Shown: in pieces, positions 24,441 through 33,647 of the stretch
How positions within the stretch are numbered: the stretch's first letter is position 1
Layout of the letters: each line of letters begins with the position of its first letter
From: Pseudoalteromonas arabiensis
Lineage (GTDB): Bacteria > Pseudomonadota > Gammaproteobacteria > Enterobacterales > Alteromonadaceae
Length of the DNA: 64,000 nt
Reading direction: 5' to 3'
Assembly: GCF_001550155.1 (NCBI RefSeq)
Contig: NZ_LRUF01000026.1
Coordinates: 1-64,000 of the forward strand
Program-made: the position numbers and the translations under genes
The notes under the pieces: generated by a model
What the model saw: the letters and a program-made list of their open reading frames with translations, nothing else
Databases searched by the model: none
Told to the model about the DNA's origin: nothing

Positions 24441-24486
24441 TTGTTAAAGCCAACAGGATAACAATAAGCGTCCGAAGGGGGCCACT

Positions 24487-24825
24487 ATGAAAATGATTAG
24501 TGCAATAATAAAGCCATTCAAACTTGATGATGTGCGTGAAGCACTGGCTGATTTAGGCATTGAGGGGATGACAGTTGTCGACGTTAAAGGCTTTGGCCGC
24601 CAACGTGGTCATACTGAGCTATACCGTGGAGCTGAATACCAAGTCGATTTTATTCCTAAAATTAAACTTGAAATTGCAACTCGTAGCGAAAATTGTCAAC
24701 GCGTTGTTGAAACCATCACGAAAATTGCTTCAACAGGCAAAATTGGTGACGGCAAAATTTTTGTTTACGACCTAGACCAAATCGTCCGTATTCGTACCGG
24801 CGAACTTGATGAAGAAGCAATTTAA
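24487..24825 (+). CDS. glnK: P-II nitrogen regulatory protein
   Basis: A 112-residue P-II signal protein that binds ATP/ADP and 2-oxoglutarate and blocks AmtB when nitrogen is sufficient. Tyr51, the uridylylation site, is in the T-loop LYRGAEYQVDFIPK. The C-terminal signature is TGKIGDGKIFVYDL. GlnK rather than GlnB is chosen because amtB follows 9 bases later. A GAAGGGGG site precedes the ATG. Confidence 0.95.
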   Translation: MKMISAIIKPFKLDDVREALADLGIEGMTVVDVKGFGRQRGHTELYRGAEYQVDFIPKIKLEIATRSENCQRVVETITKIASTGKIGDGKIFVYDLDQIVRIRTGELDEEAI

Positions 24826-24834
24826 GGGGGATTT

Positions 24835-26064
24835 ATGGAAAACACGATTGTAGAGTTGAAGTTCTCACTCGACACTTTTTACTTTTTGATGTCGGGTGTT
24901 TTAGTCATGTGGATGGCTGCCGGTTTTGCGATGCTAGAGGCGGGTTTAGTTCGTGCAAAAAATACAACAGAAATACTGACTAAAAACGTAGCACTTTTCT
25001 CGATCGCCTGCACCATGTTCTTACTTGTGGGTTATAACATCATGTATGTTGATAACGCTGAAGGCGGTTTTGTTCCTTCTTTTGGTGCTTTAATTGGTAC
25101 ACAAGCAGCTGATGCAAATCACTCATTAGAGTCTGATTTCTTCTTCCAAGTTGTATTTGTAGCTACGGCTATGTCTATTGTATCTGGTGCTGTTGCTGAG
25201 CGTATGAAGTTATGGGCATTTTTGATCTTTACTGTTGTTATGACAGGTTTCATTTACCCGATTGAAGGCTATTGGACTTGGGGCGCAGGCTTTTTATCTG
25301 AAATGGGCTTTGTTGACTTTGCAGGTTCTGCAATTGTTCACGGGGCAGGTGCTGCGGCAGCGCTAGCAGGTGTACTTTTCCTTGGTGCTCGTAAAGGTAA
25401 ATACGGTAAAAACGGTGAAATTTACCCAATTCCTGGTTCTAACTTACCACTTGCCACACTAGGCACATTAATCCTTTGGATGGGGTGGTTTGGCTTTAAC
25501 GGTGGTTCCCAGCTGCTTGTTTCTGACGCTGAAAATGCAACAGCAGTGGGTAAAATCTTCTTAAACACTAACGCAGCAGCGGCATGTGGTGCTATTGCAG
25601 CACTGTTCGTATGTAAAGTGCTTTGGGGGAAAGCTGATTTAACTATGGTACTAAACGGTGCATTAGCAGGCCTTGTCACTATTACGGCTGAGCCAGCATC
25701 ACCCACACCATTACTTGCTTGTCTATTAGGTCTACTCGGCGGTTCACTGGTTGTATTTAGTATTGTTGCACTTGATAAAGCAAAAATCGATGACCCTGTC
25801 GGTGCGATTTCTGTACACGGTGTGTGTGGTGCATTAGGCATTATGCTAGTACCACTTTCAAACTCAGATGCAACCTTCGTTAATCAATTAATTGGCTTAG
25901 TGTGTATCTTAGGATTTGTGTTTATCGCGTCATCAATTGTATGGGCAATTCTGAAAAATACCATGGGTATCCGTGTTACCGAAGAAGAAGAATTAAACGG
26001 TATGGATCAACATGACTGTGGTATTGATGCTTACCCTGAGTTTGTATCAGTTCGCAGTAACTAA
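24835..26064 (+). CDS. amtB: Ammonium transporter
   Basis: An Amt/Mep/Rh channel with about eleven membrane helices (409 aa). Landmarks: AAGFAMLEAGLVRAKN, FQVVFVATAMSIVSGAVAER, the DFAGSAIVHGAGAAAALAG signature and the second pore histidine in AISVHGVCGALG. There is no cleavable signal peptide; the N-terminus begins directly with the first helix. It is co-transcribed with glnK behind the sigma54-like promoter. Confidence 0.96.
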   Translation: MENTIVELKFSLDTFYFLMSGVLVMWMAAGFAMLEAGLVRAKNTTEILTKNVALFSIACTMFLLVGYNIMYVDNAEGGFVPSFGALIGTQAADANHSLESDFFFQVVFVATAMSIVSGAVAERMKLWAFLIFTVVMTGFIYPIEGYWTWGAGFLSEMGFVDFAGSAIVHGAGAAAALAGVLFLGARKGKYGKNGEIYPIPGSNLPLATLGTLILWMGWFGFNGGSQLLVSDAENATAVGKIFLNTNAAAACGAIAALFVCKVLWGKADLTMVLNGALAGLVTITAEPASPTPLLACLLGLLGGSLVVFSIVALDKAKIDDPVGAISVHGVCGALGIMLVPLSNSDATFVNQLIGLVCILGFVFIASSIVWAILKNTMGIRVTEEEELNGMDQHDCGIDAYPEFVSVRSN

Positions 26065-26070
26065 TTTTAG

Positions 26071-26143
26071 TGCGTGCTTCAGCACGCACATACAATAATC
26101 ATTGTGTGTTCAAATCAAAGCTCTACTCAGGTAGGGCTTTTTT
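26071..26143 (+). terminator. Stem-loop and terminator after amtB
   Basis: Two structures in tandem: a perfect TGCGTGCT / AGCACGCA hairpin at 26071-26088 without a T tail, and at 26117-26143 an AAAGCTCTAC / GTAGGGCTTT stem followed by T residues. The second is the likely terminator. Confidence 0.8.
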
Positions 26144-26224
26144 GCATTCAAAATAAGTGTTTTCTTATAGGCGATTTCAACAATATTGACTATGCTCAAA
26201 TAACTTAATCAACAAGGGAATACT

Positions 26225-26386
26225 ATGGATAACAAACTGTTATTAATTATTTTGTCATTGTTTTTACCACCTGTGGCTGTGTTTTTAAAAGCCGGTGTTG
26301 GTAAAGATTTGGTTATTAATATTATTTTATGCTTTATATTTTTTATACCTGCGGTTATTCACTCGCTTTGGTTATGTACCCGCTAA
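26225..26386 (+). CDS. yqaE: YqaE/Pmp3 family small membrane protein
   Basis: A 53-residue protein with two hydrophobic helices. The family signature LSLFLPPVAVFLKAGVGKD at residues 9-27 is clear, followed by NIILCFIFFIPAVIHSLW. Pmp3/YqaE peptides sit in the inner membrane and are linked to cation and membrane-stress tolerance in other organisms; the mechanism is unclear. An AAGGG site lies 7 bases before the ATG. It is a single gene between amtB and mrcB. Confidence 0.9.
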   Translation: MDNKLLLIILSLFLPPVAVFLKAGVGKDLVINIILCFIFFIPAVIHSLWLCTR

Positions 26387-26402
26387 TCGAGTTTAAGTGA
26401 CT

Positions 26403-26453
26403 GTTAATTTTACAGGTGATAGAATTGCGGCTGATTACACCTGTAAAATTAAC
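26403..26453. repeat. Perfect 16-bp inverted repeat before mrcB
   Basis: GTTAATTTTACAGGTG and its exact complement CACCTGTAAAATTAAC flank a 19-base loop, ending 18 bases before the mrcB ATG. There is no T tail, so it is not an ordinary terminator. It could be an operator for a dimeric regulator or an mRNA hairpin at the ribosome-binding region. Confidence 0.7.
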
Positions 26454-26471
26454 TGACCAATAGCGAACTCA

Positions 26472-28796
26472 ATGGCTAATAAAAAAACTCCTGCTAAAAA
26501 AACGCCAGCAAAGAAAACGGCGTCCACGAAACGAACCACTAAAAAACGCAAAACCTCTTCGAATACGACAGTAAAGTCGCGTATTTTTCGTAAAACGTGG
26601 TCAATTTTTTGGAAGTTATCCTTAGCTGTTGTGATTGCGATGGTGCTGTATCTTATTTATTTAGATGCAAAAATAACGCGTCAATTTGAGGGCAATAAGT
26701 GGCAGTTACCTGCGCAGGTATACGCGCGAGCAATGAGCTTTTACCCTGGGCAGTTTTTATCACAACAAGAAGTTCTTTGGGAGCTTAACAGATTAAACTA
26801 CTCTTCAGTTAATAAGCTTAGTCGTACAGGGCAGTATGTTAAGTCATCTAACAGTATTAAAGTGTATCGCCGCGAATTTGAATTTTACGATGGGCTCGAA
26901 GATGCTCGTGTTATTGAGCTTCGTTTTTCAGGGAAAAAATTAGCAACTATTAAGGATAAATTCGGTCGACGCTTAAATTCTGCGCGTTTGGAGCCTGTGC
27001 AAATTGCGCGAATTGGTAATGATTCGAATCAAGATCGTGAGTTTGTGCCGCTTGATAAGTTTCCTGCAATGTTAAAAGACACCTTGCTGGTGGTTGAAGA
27101 CAGAGATTTTTATCAGCACCACGGTGTGTCGGTATGGTCTATTATGCGTGCCCTATACAGCAATATTAAAGCGGGAAGAACAGTGCAGGGTGGAAGTACC
27201 TTAACACAACAGCTCGCTAAAAATATTTATTTAACACGTGAACGCTCTCTTGTACGTAAGTTTAATGAAGCACTTATCGCATTGATATTAGACTACCGCT
27301 ATAGCAAAGATGAAATTTTAGAAGCCTACTTAAATGAAGTATACCTAGGGCAATCATACAATCAGGGTGTTCACGGTATGGGGCTTGCCGCTGAATTCTA
27401 CTTTTCTAAACCTGTGGACGAGCTAGAGTATGACCAAATTGCGTTACTGGTTGCTATGGTTAAAGGCCCATCGTACTACAACCCACGCCGTTACAGTGAA
27501 CGTGCGATGGAGCGTCGCGATTTAGTACTGCGCTTAATGGTCGAAAATAACTTAATAAATACACGTGAGTATCGCGCATCGTTAAAGCGTCCAATTGATA
27601 TTTCACCTATGAAAGATAGCCTACAGAAGTCGTATCCTGGTTATTTAGAGTTAGTTAATCGCGAATTAAAGCGTTTGTTACCTGACCAGCAAGTATTGGA
27701 TGCTGGTGTGCGTGTCTTTACTTATTTCGACTTACAAAAACAAACTGCAATGGAAAAATCGGTTGAGGCAAGCTTACCTTACCTTGAAAGACGTCCTAAA
27801 ACCGAAGAATTAGAAGCCGCTATGATCTCGGTTAACGTTGAAAAAGGTGGCGTCTCAGCCTTAGTTGCCGGTCGTGATGTTCGCTATTTTGGTTTTAATC
27901 GAGTATTAGATACCAAGCGTAATATAGGCTCATTAGTAAAACCGGCTGTTTATTTGAGTGCCTTTGAAAGCGGCAAGTTTAACCTTGCATCTTTGGTTGA
28001 TGACTCTCCTCTAAGAGTAACGAATGAGCAAGGAAAAATATGGCAGCCAGAGAATTTTGATAGGCAATTTAGAGGCATGATGCCGCTTTATAAAGCATTT
28101 AGTAATAGTATCAATATACCTGCGGTAAATACTGGGTTAGATGTAGGGGTCGACACTGTCGCAACGACCTTGAAGCGATTAGGAGTTGAAGGAAGCATCG
28201 ATGAATACCCATCACTGCTACTTGGGGCATTGGAGTTGTCTAGCTTTGAGGTCGCTCAACTTTATACAACACTTGCTGCTGACGGACAGTATCGTGAACT
28301 AACATCAATTTCTGCACTGACTGATTCAGTAGGTAAAGTACTTTATAAGCATAATGTTGAGTCACAAAAGCGATTCGATGAAGCATCAGTTTATATGACT
28401 AAATATGCGATGAAGCGAGTAACTAAAGATGGCACAGCAAAACGTTTAAATGCCCACTTTCCATCGATTCAGTTAGCGGGTAAAACGGGCACAAGTAATG
28501 ACTTACGAGATAGCTGGTTTGCAGGTTTTGACCAAAATACAGTTACCGTTGCTTGGATTGGTCGAGACGATAATAAAAATACCGGCCTAACGGGGAGTGT
28601 TGGTGCGTTAGAAACCTATATTCGTTATCTAAAACCGCTTAACCCTGAAGCCATTGCAGATACTCGCCCAGCTTCTATTCGCTGGGCGTTCATAAATGAA
28701 GAAACAGGTCTGCAAGCACCACCTGGCTGCGGCAAAGTGGTGCAACTGCCTATTCGAGCTAGTGAGTTTGAGCCTCGTCCGAGTTGTCGACGCTAA
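26472..28796 (+). CDS. mrcB: Penicillin-binding protein 1B
   Basis: A bifunctional class A PBP (774 aa) that polymerises and crosslinks peptidoglycan. A Lys/Thr/Ala-rich cytoplasmic tail (1-40) and one membrane anchor (about 47-63) come first, then a UB2H-like region. The GT51 domain has the catalytic Glu near 209 in VVEDRDFYQHHG and GGSTLTQQLAKN. The transpeptidase has the active-site Ser near 487 in IGSLVKPAVYL, SNSINIPAVN, and KTGTS near residue 670. Its 3' end overlaps the convergent MCP gene by 38 bases. Confidence 0.95.
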   Translation: MANKKTPAKKTPAKKTASTKRTTKKRKTSSNTTVKSRIFRKTWSIFWKLSLAVVIAMVLYLIYLDAKITRQFEGNKWQLPAQVYARAMSFYPGQFLSQQEVLWELNRLNYSSVNKLSRTGQYVKSSNSIKVYRREFEFYDGLEDARVIELRFSGKKLATIKDKFGRRLNSARLEPVQIARIGNDSNQDREFVPLDKFPAMLKDTLLVVEDRDFYQHHGVSVWSIMRALYSNIKAGRTVQGGSTLTQQLAKNIYLTRERSLVRKFNEALIALILDYRYSKDEILEAYLNEVYLGQSYNQGVHGMGLAAEFYFSKPVDELEYDQIALLVAMVKGPSYYNPRRYSERAMERRDLVLRLMVENNLINTREYRASLKRPIDISPMKDSLQKSYPGYLELVNRELKRLLPDQQVLDAGVRVFTYFDLQKQTAMEKSVEASLPYLERRPKTEELEAAMISVNVEKGGVSALVAGRDVRYFGFNRVLDTKRNIGSLVKPAVYLSAFESGKFNLASLVDDSPLRVTNEQGKIWQPENFDRQFRGMMPLYKAFSNSINIPAVNTGLDVGVDTVATTLKRLGVEGSIDEYPSLLLGALELSSFEVAQLYTTLAADGQYRELTSISALTDSVGKVLYKHNVESQKRFDEASVYMTKYAMKRVTKDGTAKRLNAHFPSIQLAGKTGTSNDLRDSWFAGFDQNTVTVAWIGRDDNKNTGLTGSVGALETYIRYLKPLNPEAIADTRPASIRWAFINEETGLQAPPGCGKVVQLPIRASEFEPRPSCRR

Positions 28797-30618
28797 ATGC
28801 TTTCATTGCATCGTTAAGTTGCTCAGCAAGCGCGGTTAAATCGTGTGCGCTTGCTGAGGCATTTTTTGATGATTTAAGCGTCTCTTCGGCTAAACAGCTT
28901 ACCCGCTTGGCATCATTTAAAGCATCTTGTGTTGCACTCGTTTGCTCAGCAACTAACTGCGCGATTTGTTCACCATGTTGACTGATTTCATCCATCGTAT
29001 TTACGGCTTCAACTAAACTTGCTTTTGTTTGGTTAGCGGATGCTGCCCCTTGCTCCATTTTTTCGACACTTTGCTGCATTTTCTGCTGTGTTAACTGCAA
29101 TGCATTTTGTAATGAAGCGATAATATCGTGTATTTCCTTTGTTTGTAGCTGAGTTCGCCCTGCCAATGTTCTAACCTCATCAGCGACAACAGCAAACCCT
29201 CGTCCTTGCTCGCCGGCTCTTGCAGCTTCGATTGCAGCATTTAAGGCTAAAAGATTTGTTTGTTCAGCTATGTCGCTAATTCCTTTGCTTACTTGGCTAA
29301 TATTTGAGGTGTCTTGCGCTAATGAATCCAGCGCTTTTAACCCTTGGTTAAACTCTTGTTGTAACTGTGCGATATGTTGCGCTAACTCCTCACTATTTTT
29401 TGCGCTGTTTTGGACCTGTTTGGCGGCACTATTAGCGAGAAAAACAGCATGCGAGGCTGTTTTTTCAACATGCTCTGCCGATTGGCTCATGTTATCTAGC
29501 GAGTCATTAATAGCGCTAATGCTTTGTTGCTGCTCAGTAACATCATTGGTTGTTTTATTGCGGCTTTCAAATACGTGCTGAGTGGTACTTCTTACTGAGT
29601 GAGTGGTTTTTTGAGCATTTTTGATAAGCGTCGTAAACGATTTTAGTAAATCATTGAATAGTAGGCTTATTGAGTTGAGCTCGTCTTTGCCTTTTAAATC
29701 TAATCGCACGCCTAAATTACCTGTTGCAGCCTCTGTTGCTGCGTTAGAAAACTGCTTTAAAGTATCAACTAATGAGCGGTAAAACCCCATCATCAAATAA
29801 CTTGCTATAAATAGACTGATTAAAGCGGCAATGATGACCACAACACGGGTCATACGTTGCTGTTTTAATTGCGTTAAGATCATCAATGATAAAGCTGGCT
29901 CACTGTTGCTAATAAAGTGATTAATCTTACTGTTAATATTTATTTTTAAATTTGCAAGCTGCTGCTGTGTAAGCGCAATTTCATCTGGCTCGAGTAGATC
30001 TTGGTTTAATGCTAGAAAAAGCGCATTAATACTGCTTGAAAGTTGCGTTGCGGGTTCTGTTAGGGTGTTTTTAAGTTTCTCGTTTGCAGTTAAAGATGTA
30101 TTCAAACTCATTAAAAACTGTGACTCTAACTGCGGCAGAGCTTTAACTTGGTTTGATAAAGTAATAAATGTACTCGGTGAAAACTGCCCGCTAGATAAAA
30201 CGGTTTCTGCACTTTGTATGGTTTTATTTAAATGTGTGATAAGAGGCGGTAGAGCGGTCACTAATGTGCGATTTAAGTAGCTACTACTGAGCTCGTTTAC
30301 AATAGCAAGCTGTGACTCAATCGAGACTATCTCTAAAATGTTGTCGTCATCAGTGGCTGTATTCGCAAAACCCGCTTGTTGGGCAATACTGATATTATCA
30401 GCTTGATTTGCAGTGAGTAAATTAGCGAGTAATTGAGGATATATTTGGACCCCTTGATTTTGTTTTTGTGATATTTCAATTCCTTTACTTAGAACGCTTA
30501 GTAAAAAAAATAAACTTAAACAAAGAGGAAAAATTAAAATGCCAAACATTAGCGACATTTTTGCTTTGTAACTTAATTGTCTCATTAAGAAAACAGCAGG
30601 TTTAATTAGATTATTCAC
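28759..30618 (-). CDS. Methyl-accepting chemotaxis protein
   Basis: A 619-residue chemoreceptor. Membrane helices are at about 22-44 and 259-280, flanking a periplasmic helical ligand-binding region rich in Leu/Ser/Gln, whose ligand is unknown. A HAMP linker (NAATEAATGNLGVRLDLKGK) follows, then the signalling helices with the hairpin tip EQTNLLALNAAIEAARAGEQ and GRGFAVVADEVRTLAGR. No C-terminal CheR-docking pentapeptide is seen. It is a single gene, convergent with and overlapping the end of mrcB. Confidence 0.94.
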   Translation of the reverse strand: MNNLIKPAVFLMRQLSYKAKMSLMFGILIFPLCLSLFFLLSVLSKGIEISQKQNQGVQIYPQLLANLLTANQADNISIAQQAGFANTATDDDNILEIVSIESQLAIVNELSSSYLNRTLVTALPPLITHLNKTIQSAETVLSSGQFSPSTFITLSNQVKALPQLESQFLMSLNTSLTANEKLKNTLTEPATQLSSSINALFLALNQDLLEPDEIALTQQQLANLKININSKINHFISNSEPALSLMILTQLKQQRMTRVVVIIAALISLFIASYLMMGFYRSLVDTLKQFSNAATEAATGNLGVRLDLKGKDELNSISLLFNDLLKSFTTLIKNAQKTTHSVRSTTQHVFESRNKTTNDVTEQQQSISAINDSLDNMSQSAEHVEKTASHAVFLANSAAKQVQNSAKNSEELAQHIAQLQQEFNQGLKALDSLAQDTSNISQVSKGISDIAEQTNLLALNAAIEAARAGEQGRGFAVVADEVRTLAGRTQLQTKEIHDIIASLQNALQLTQQKMQQSVEKMEQGAASANQTKASLVEAVNTMDEISQHGEQIAQLVAEQTSATQDALNDAKRVSCLAEETLKSSKNASASAHDLTALAEQLNDAMKAFSVDNSDEAQTH

Positions 30619-30680
30619 AGATACACCCAGTTAGAAATTATATTAGGAGTAGACCTGTGGTTACGTTGTTTTTATTCATA

Positions 30681-30706
30681 AAAAAAGCCCTTACGGGCTT
30701 TTTTTT
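30681..30706 (-). terminator. Terminator of hemL
   Basis: AAAAAAGCCC TTA(C) GGGCTTTTTTTT lies 12 bases past the hemL stop on the minus strand, and it could also act in the opposite direction. Confidence 0.88.
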
Positions 30707-30717
30707 CTAATTATATT

Positions 30718-31998
30718 TTATAGCTTCGCAAAGGCGCGTTCTGCCGCTGCTATGGTGTCGCTAATTTCTTGCTCTGAATGCTCTGCACATACAAAGCCTG
30801 CTTCGAATGCTGAAGGAGCAAGGTAAACACCTTCTTCAAGCATTAAGTGGAAGAACTTTTTGAAGCGCTCTAAATCACACTCAGTGGCTTGTTGGTAGCT
30901 AGTTACTTTTTCTTTGTCAGTAAAGAAGAAGCCGTACATACCACCTGCGTAGTTTGTTGTAAGTGCAATGCCAGCTTTTTTCGCAGCGGCTTCAAAGCCT
31001 TCACAAATTGCTTTGCTCTTTGCTTCTAATTGATCGTGTAAGCCTTCAGCACTTAAAAGCTCTAAAGATTTTAAGCCTGCAGCCATGGCAATAGGGTTAC
31101 CTGATAATGTGCCCGCTTGGTAAACCGGCCCGACTGGTGCGATGTAATCCATGATTTCTTTTTTACCACCAAACGCACCCACAGGCATACCGCCACCGAT
31201 TACTTTACCCAAACACGTTAGGTCTGGTTTGATGTTGTAGTACGCTTGCGCGCCGCCTAAAGCAACACGGAAACCTGTCATTACTTCATCAAAAATAAGC
31301 ACTGATTTGTATTCATCACACACTTCACGCAAACCTTCTAAGAAGCCAGGTACAGGTGGAATACAGTTCATGTTGCCAGCAACTGGCTCAACGATAATAC
31401 AAGCAATGTCGTCAGCGTATTTGGCAAAAATGGCTTTTACTTCATCAAGGTTGTTAAATGACACAGTTAATGTGTGTTTAGCAAAATCTTCAGGAATACC
31501 TGGTGAGTTCGGTACGCCCATAGTCAGCGCACCTGAGCCTGCTTTAACTAGGAGTGAATCTGCATGGCCGTGGTAACAGCCTTCAAATTTTAAGATTTTG
31601 TCACGGCCAGTGAAGCCACGCGCTAAGCGAATTGCACTCATTGTCGCTTCAGTACCTGAGCTTACCATACGTACTTTTTCGATTGATGGTACCAGTTCTT
31701 TTACTTTTTCGGCCATGAGGATTTCAGTTTCAGTTGGCGCACCATAGCTTAGGCCATTTTCAACGGCTTCTAAGACTGCTTGTTTAATAGCAGGGTGGTT
31801 ATGCCCCATGATCATGGGTCCCCATGAACCAACGTAATCAATGTAGCGGTTGCCATCAGCATCAAAGGTAAAAGGACCTTCTGCTTTAGTGATGAATAAA
31901 GGAGTACCGCCAACGCCATTGAAGGCACGAACTGGTGAGTTAACACCGCCTGGGATTGATTCTTGCGCGCGATTAAAAAGGTCTTGGCTAATTGTCAT
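30718..31998 (-). CDS. hemL: Glutamate-1-semialdehyde 2,1-aminomutase
   Basis: Makes 5-aminolevulinate from glutamate-1-semialdehyde in the C5 haem pathway; PLP-dependent. The N-terminal IPGGVNSPVRAFNGVGG is diagnostic. DEVMTGFR holds the cofactor Asp, and the PLP lysine is K265 in CLGKVIGGGMPVGAFGG. It is 426 aa. It is a single gene with a terminator behind it; the hairpin between it and pyrB suggests separate transcription. Confidence 0.97.
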   Translation of the reverse strand: MTISQDLFNRAQESIPGGVNSPVRAFNGVGGTPLFITKAEGPFTFDADGNRYIDYVGSWGPMIMGHNHPAIKQAVLEAVENGLSYGAPTETEILMAEKVKELVPSIEKVRMVSSGTEATMSAIRLARGFTGRDKILKFEGCYHGHADSLLVKAGSGALTMGVPNSPGIPEDFAKHTLTVSFNNLDEVKAIFAKYADDIACIIVEPVAGNMNCIPPVPGFLEGLREVCDEYKSVLIFDEVMTGFRVALGGAQAYYNIKPDLTCLGKVIGGGMPVGAFGGKKEIMDYIAPVGPVYQAGTLSGNPIAMAAGLKSLELLSAEGLHDQLEAKSKAICEGFEAAAKKAGIALTTNYAGGMYGFFFTDKEKVTSYQQATECDLERFKKFFHLMLEEGVYLAPSAFEAGFVCAEHSEQEISDTIAAAERAFAKL

Positions 31999-32042
31999 GA
32001 ATAGTCCTATTGGGTTGTCACGTTAAATGAGTTGGTTTGCAA

Positions 32043-32057
32043 GGGCTCAAAGAGCCC
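32043..32057 (-). terminator. Stem-loop after pyrB
   Basis: GGGCTC / GAGCCC with a three-base loop lies 14 bases past the pyrB stop. It lacks a full T run and is at best a weak terminator. Confidence 0.4.
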
Positions 32058-32070
32058 AAAATGAAGCGTA

Positions 32071-33087
32071 TTAGCTATTACGCTTACGGCTAAACCAAGG
32101 CACGTCGACTTCATATTGCTCAACTTTGTCGGCAACATCTAAGGTTAGAGCAAACAACGCCATGCGAATTAACACACCGTTTTGTACTTGGCGGAAAATG
32201 GCTAGGTTGTCGTTGCTATTTAAATCGTTATCTAGCTCGTTTGCTTCTAAACGGCTGTCACGAGGCAGTGGGTGCATCAGTACTGAGTTTGGCTTACAGT
32301 GTGCATTGTAAATTGCTTGGCTGATACGAAAACCACCGCGATATTTGTTAGCTTCTTCTTGTGAAGGGAAGCGCTCTTCCTGGATACGGGTTTGATAAAC
32401 AATATCTGCCGCTAAGTTGCCTTCCATTTTATTCACTACTTGAATTTTATGACCTGCGTTATCAACAGCATCTAAAATGTAGTCCGGCATCTGTAAACCA
32501 TCTGGTGCCACCATAGAGAACTTAACGTCTTTATAATGACACAGTAATTTAGATAAAGAGTGCACAGTACGGCCATATTTTAAATCGCCCACTAGGGCAA
32601 TATGCATACCGTCGATACCTTGGTTGAAGCGAGAAAGTTCACGTTCAATGGTTAGTAAGTCAAGTAAGGCTTGGGTTGGGTGTTCATTTGCGCCGTCACC
32701 ACCATTGATGACAGGTACATCACAACCGGTTGCAAACTCTGCAACTGATCCTGAATCAGGATGACGCATTGCAACGGCATCAGCATACGCTGAGATAACG
32801 CGTGCGGTGTCATAAAGAGATTCGCCTTTGGCTAAAGCTGAGCTTTGCATGCCTGTTGTTTCGCGAACTAAACCACCCAGTAAGTTAAATGCTGTACCAA
32901 AGCTTACGCGAGTACGTGTACTTGGTTCAAAGAATAAGTTTGCTAAAATTGCGCCTTCTAATACATTGGTGCGCTTTTGCTTTTTAGCATAAGGCTCCAT
33001 TTTTTTAGCAACTGCAAAAATACGTTCAATACAATCGCGGTCAAGTTGATTAACCGACAGAATATTTTCACCTTGGAAACTTAACAT
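32071..33087 (-). CDS. pyrB: Aspartate carbamoyltransferase
   Basis: Commits carbamoyl phosphate and aspartate to pyrimidine synthesis. Motifs are FFEPSTRTRVSFGTAFNLLG, HPTQALLDLLTI and LMHPLPRDSRLEANELDND. The start at 33087 gives MLSFQGENILS with AGGAAC before it; the open frame upstream adds 19 codons that read as leader. At 338 aa it is longer than E. coli PyrB (311), and no pyrI regulatory gene is adjacent. That long form without PyrI is seen in Shewanella-type relatives. Confidence 0.95.
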   Translation of the reverse strand: MLSFQGENILSVNQLDRDCIERIFAVAKKMEPYAKKQKRTNVLEGAILANLFFEPSTRTRVSFGTAFNLLGGLVRETTGMQSSALAKGESLYDTARVISAYADAVAMRHPDSGSVAEFATGCDVPVINGGDGANEHPTQALLDLLTIERELSRFNQGIDGMHIALVGDLKYGRTVHSLSKLLCHYKDVKFSMVAPDGLQMPDYILDAVDNAGHKIQVVNKMEGNLAADIVYQTRIQEERFPSQEEANKYRGGFRISQAIYNAHCKPNSVLMHPLPRDSRLEANELDNDLNSNDNLAIFRQVQNGVLIRMALFALTLDVADKVEQYEVDVPWFSRKRNS

Positions 33088-33191
33088 GGGGTTGTTCCTA
33101 ATTACATTTATTAAGGCGCCGGCTCTCTGTATAGGAGGCCGCATAAATTTGCGCCGTACTATAGCAAATTTTTAGCGTACACAGCAGCAAA

Positions 33192-33638
33192 TTATAAGCT
33201 AGGTTTAATAATAGCGAGTGCAACTATTGCTAATAGAATAAGTACTGGGACTTCATTAAAAATACGATAAAAACGATCACTGCGAGTATTACGATCATGT
33301 TTAAAGTCAGCCAGTAATTTGAAACAGTAGCCATGATAGATATAAAGAATAATCACTAACACGAGTTTGTAGTGCAGCCACATGCTGTATCTAAACCAAT
33401 CTCGACCATATTCAAAAATGGTCAGTACGCCAAACACGAGTGTTAAAACGGCAAACGGCGTCACAAAAAACAGTAAACGGCGTTCCATTACTTTTAGCAT
33501 CGAGTTGCAGGCTTTTTCTTCACTCATTGCGTGGTATACAAACAAGCGAGGAAGATAAAAAATCCCCGCAAACCAAGCAATCATAAAAAATACATGAAAG
33601 GTTTTGTATACTAATAGCGCGCTCATTGTTGTGTCCAT
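33192..33638 (-). CDS. hemJ: Protoporphyrinogen oxidase HemJ
   Basis: A 148-residue membrane protein that oxidises protoporphyrinogen IX in organisms lacking HemG/HemY. It has four hydrophobic segments. The signature FHVFFMIAWFAGIFYLPRLF at the N-terminus has the conserved His, and a second conserved block is WLHYKLVLVIILYIYHGY. Starts at 33638 or 33626 are both possible; the first is used. It follows the ClC gene by 9 bases on the same strand. Proximity to hemL (about 1.2 kb on) is probably coincidental. Confidence 0.9.
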   Translation of the reverse strand: MDTTMSALLVYKTFHVFFMIAWFAGIFYLPRLFVYHAMSEEKACNSMLKVMERRLLFFVTPFAVLTLVFGVLTIFEYGRDWFRYSMWLHYKLVLVIILYIYHGYCFKLLADFKHDRNTRSDRFYRIFNEVPVLILLAIVALAIIKPSL

Positions 33639-33647
33639 TTTTAGTTG

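Larger units (their letters stand above)
24156..24486. other. Intergenic region before glnK
   Basis: 331 bases that hold a possible small RNA unit with terminator and the sigma54-like promoter, each listed separately. No ORF of note. Confidence 0.5.

Noticed and set aside
26071..26088. Treating the amtB 3' hairpin alone as terminator
   Set aside because: It has no T run; the second stem at 26117-26143 fits better.
33088..33144. 19-codon N-terminal extension of PyrB or a pyr leader peptide
   Set aside because: It is in frame with pyrB without its own stop, and the ATG at 33087 has the proper site.
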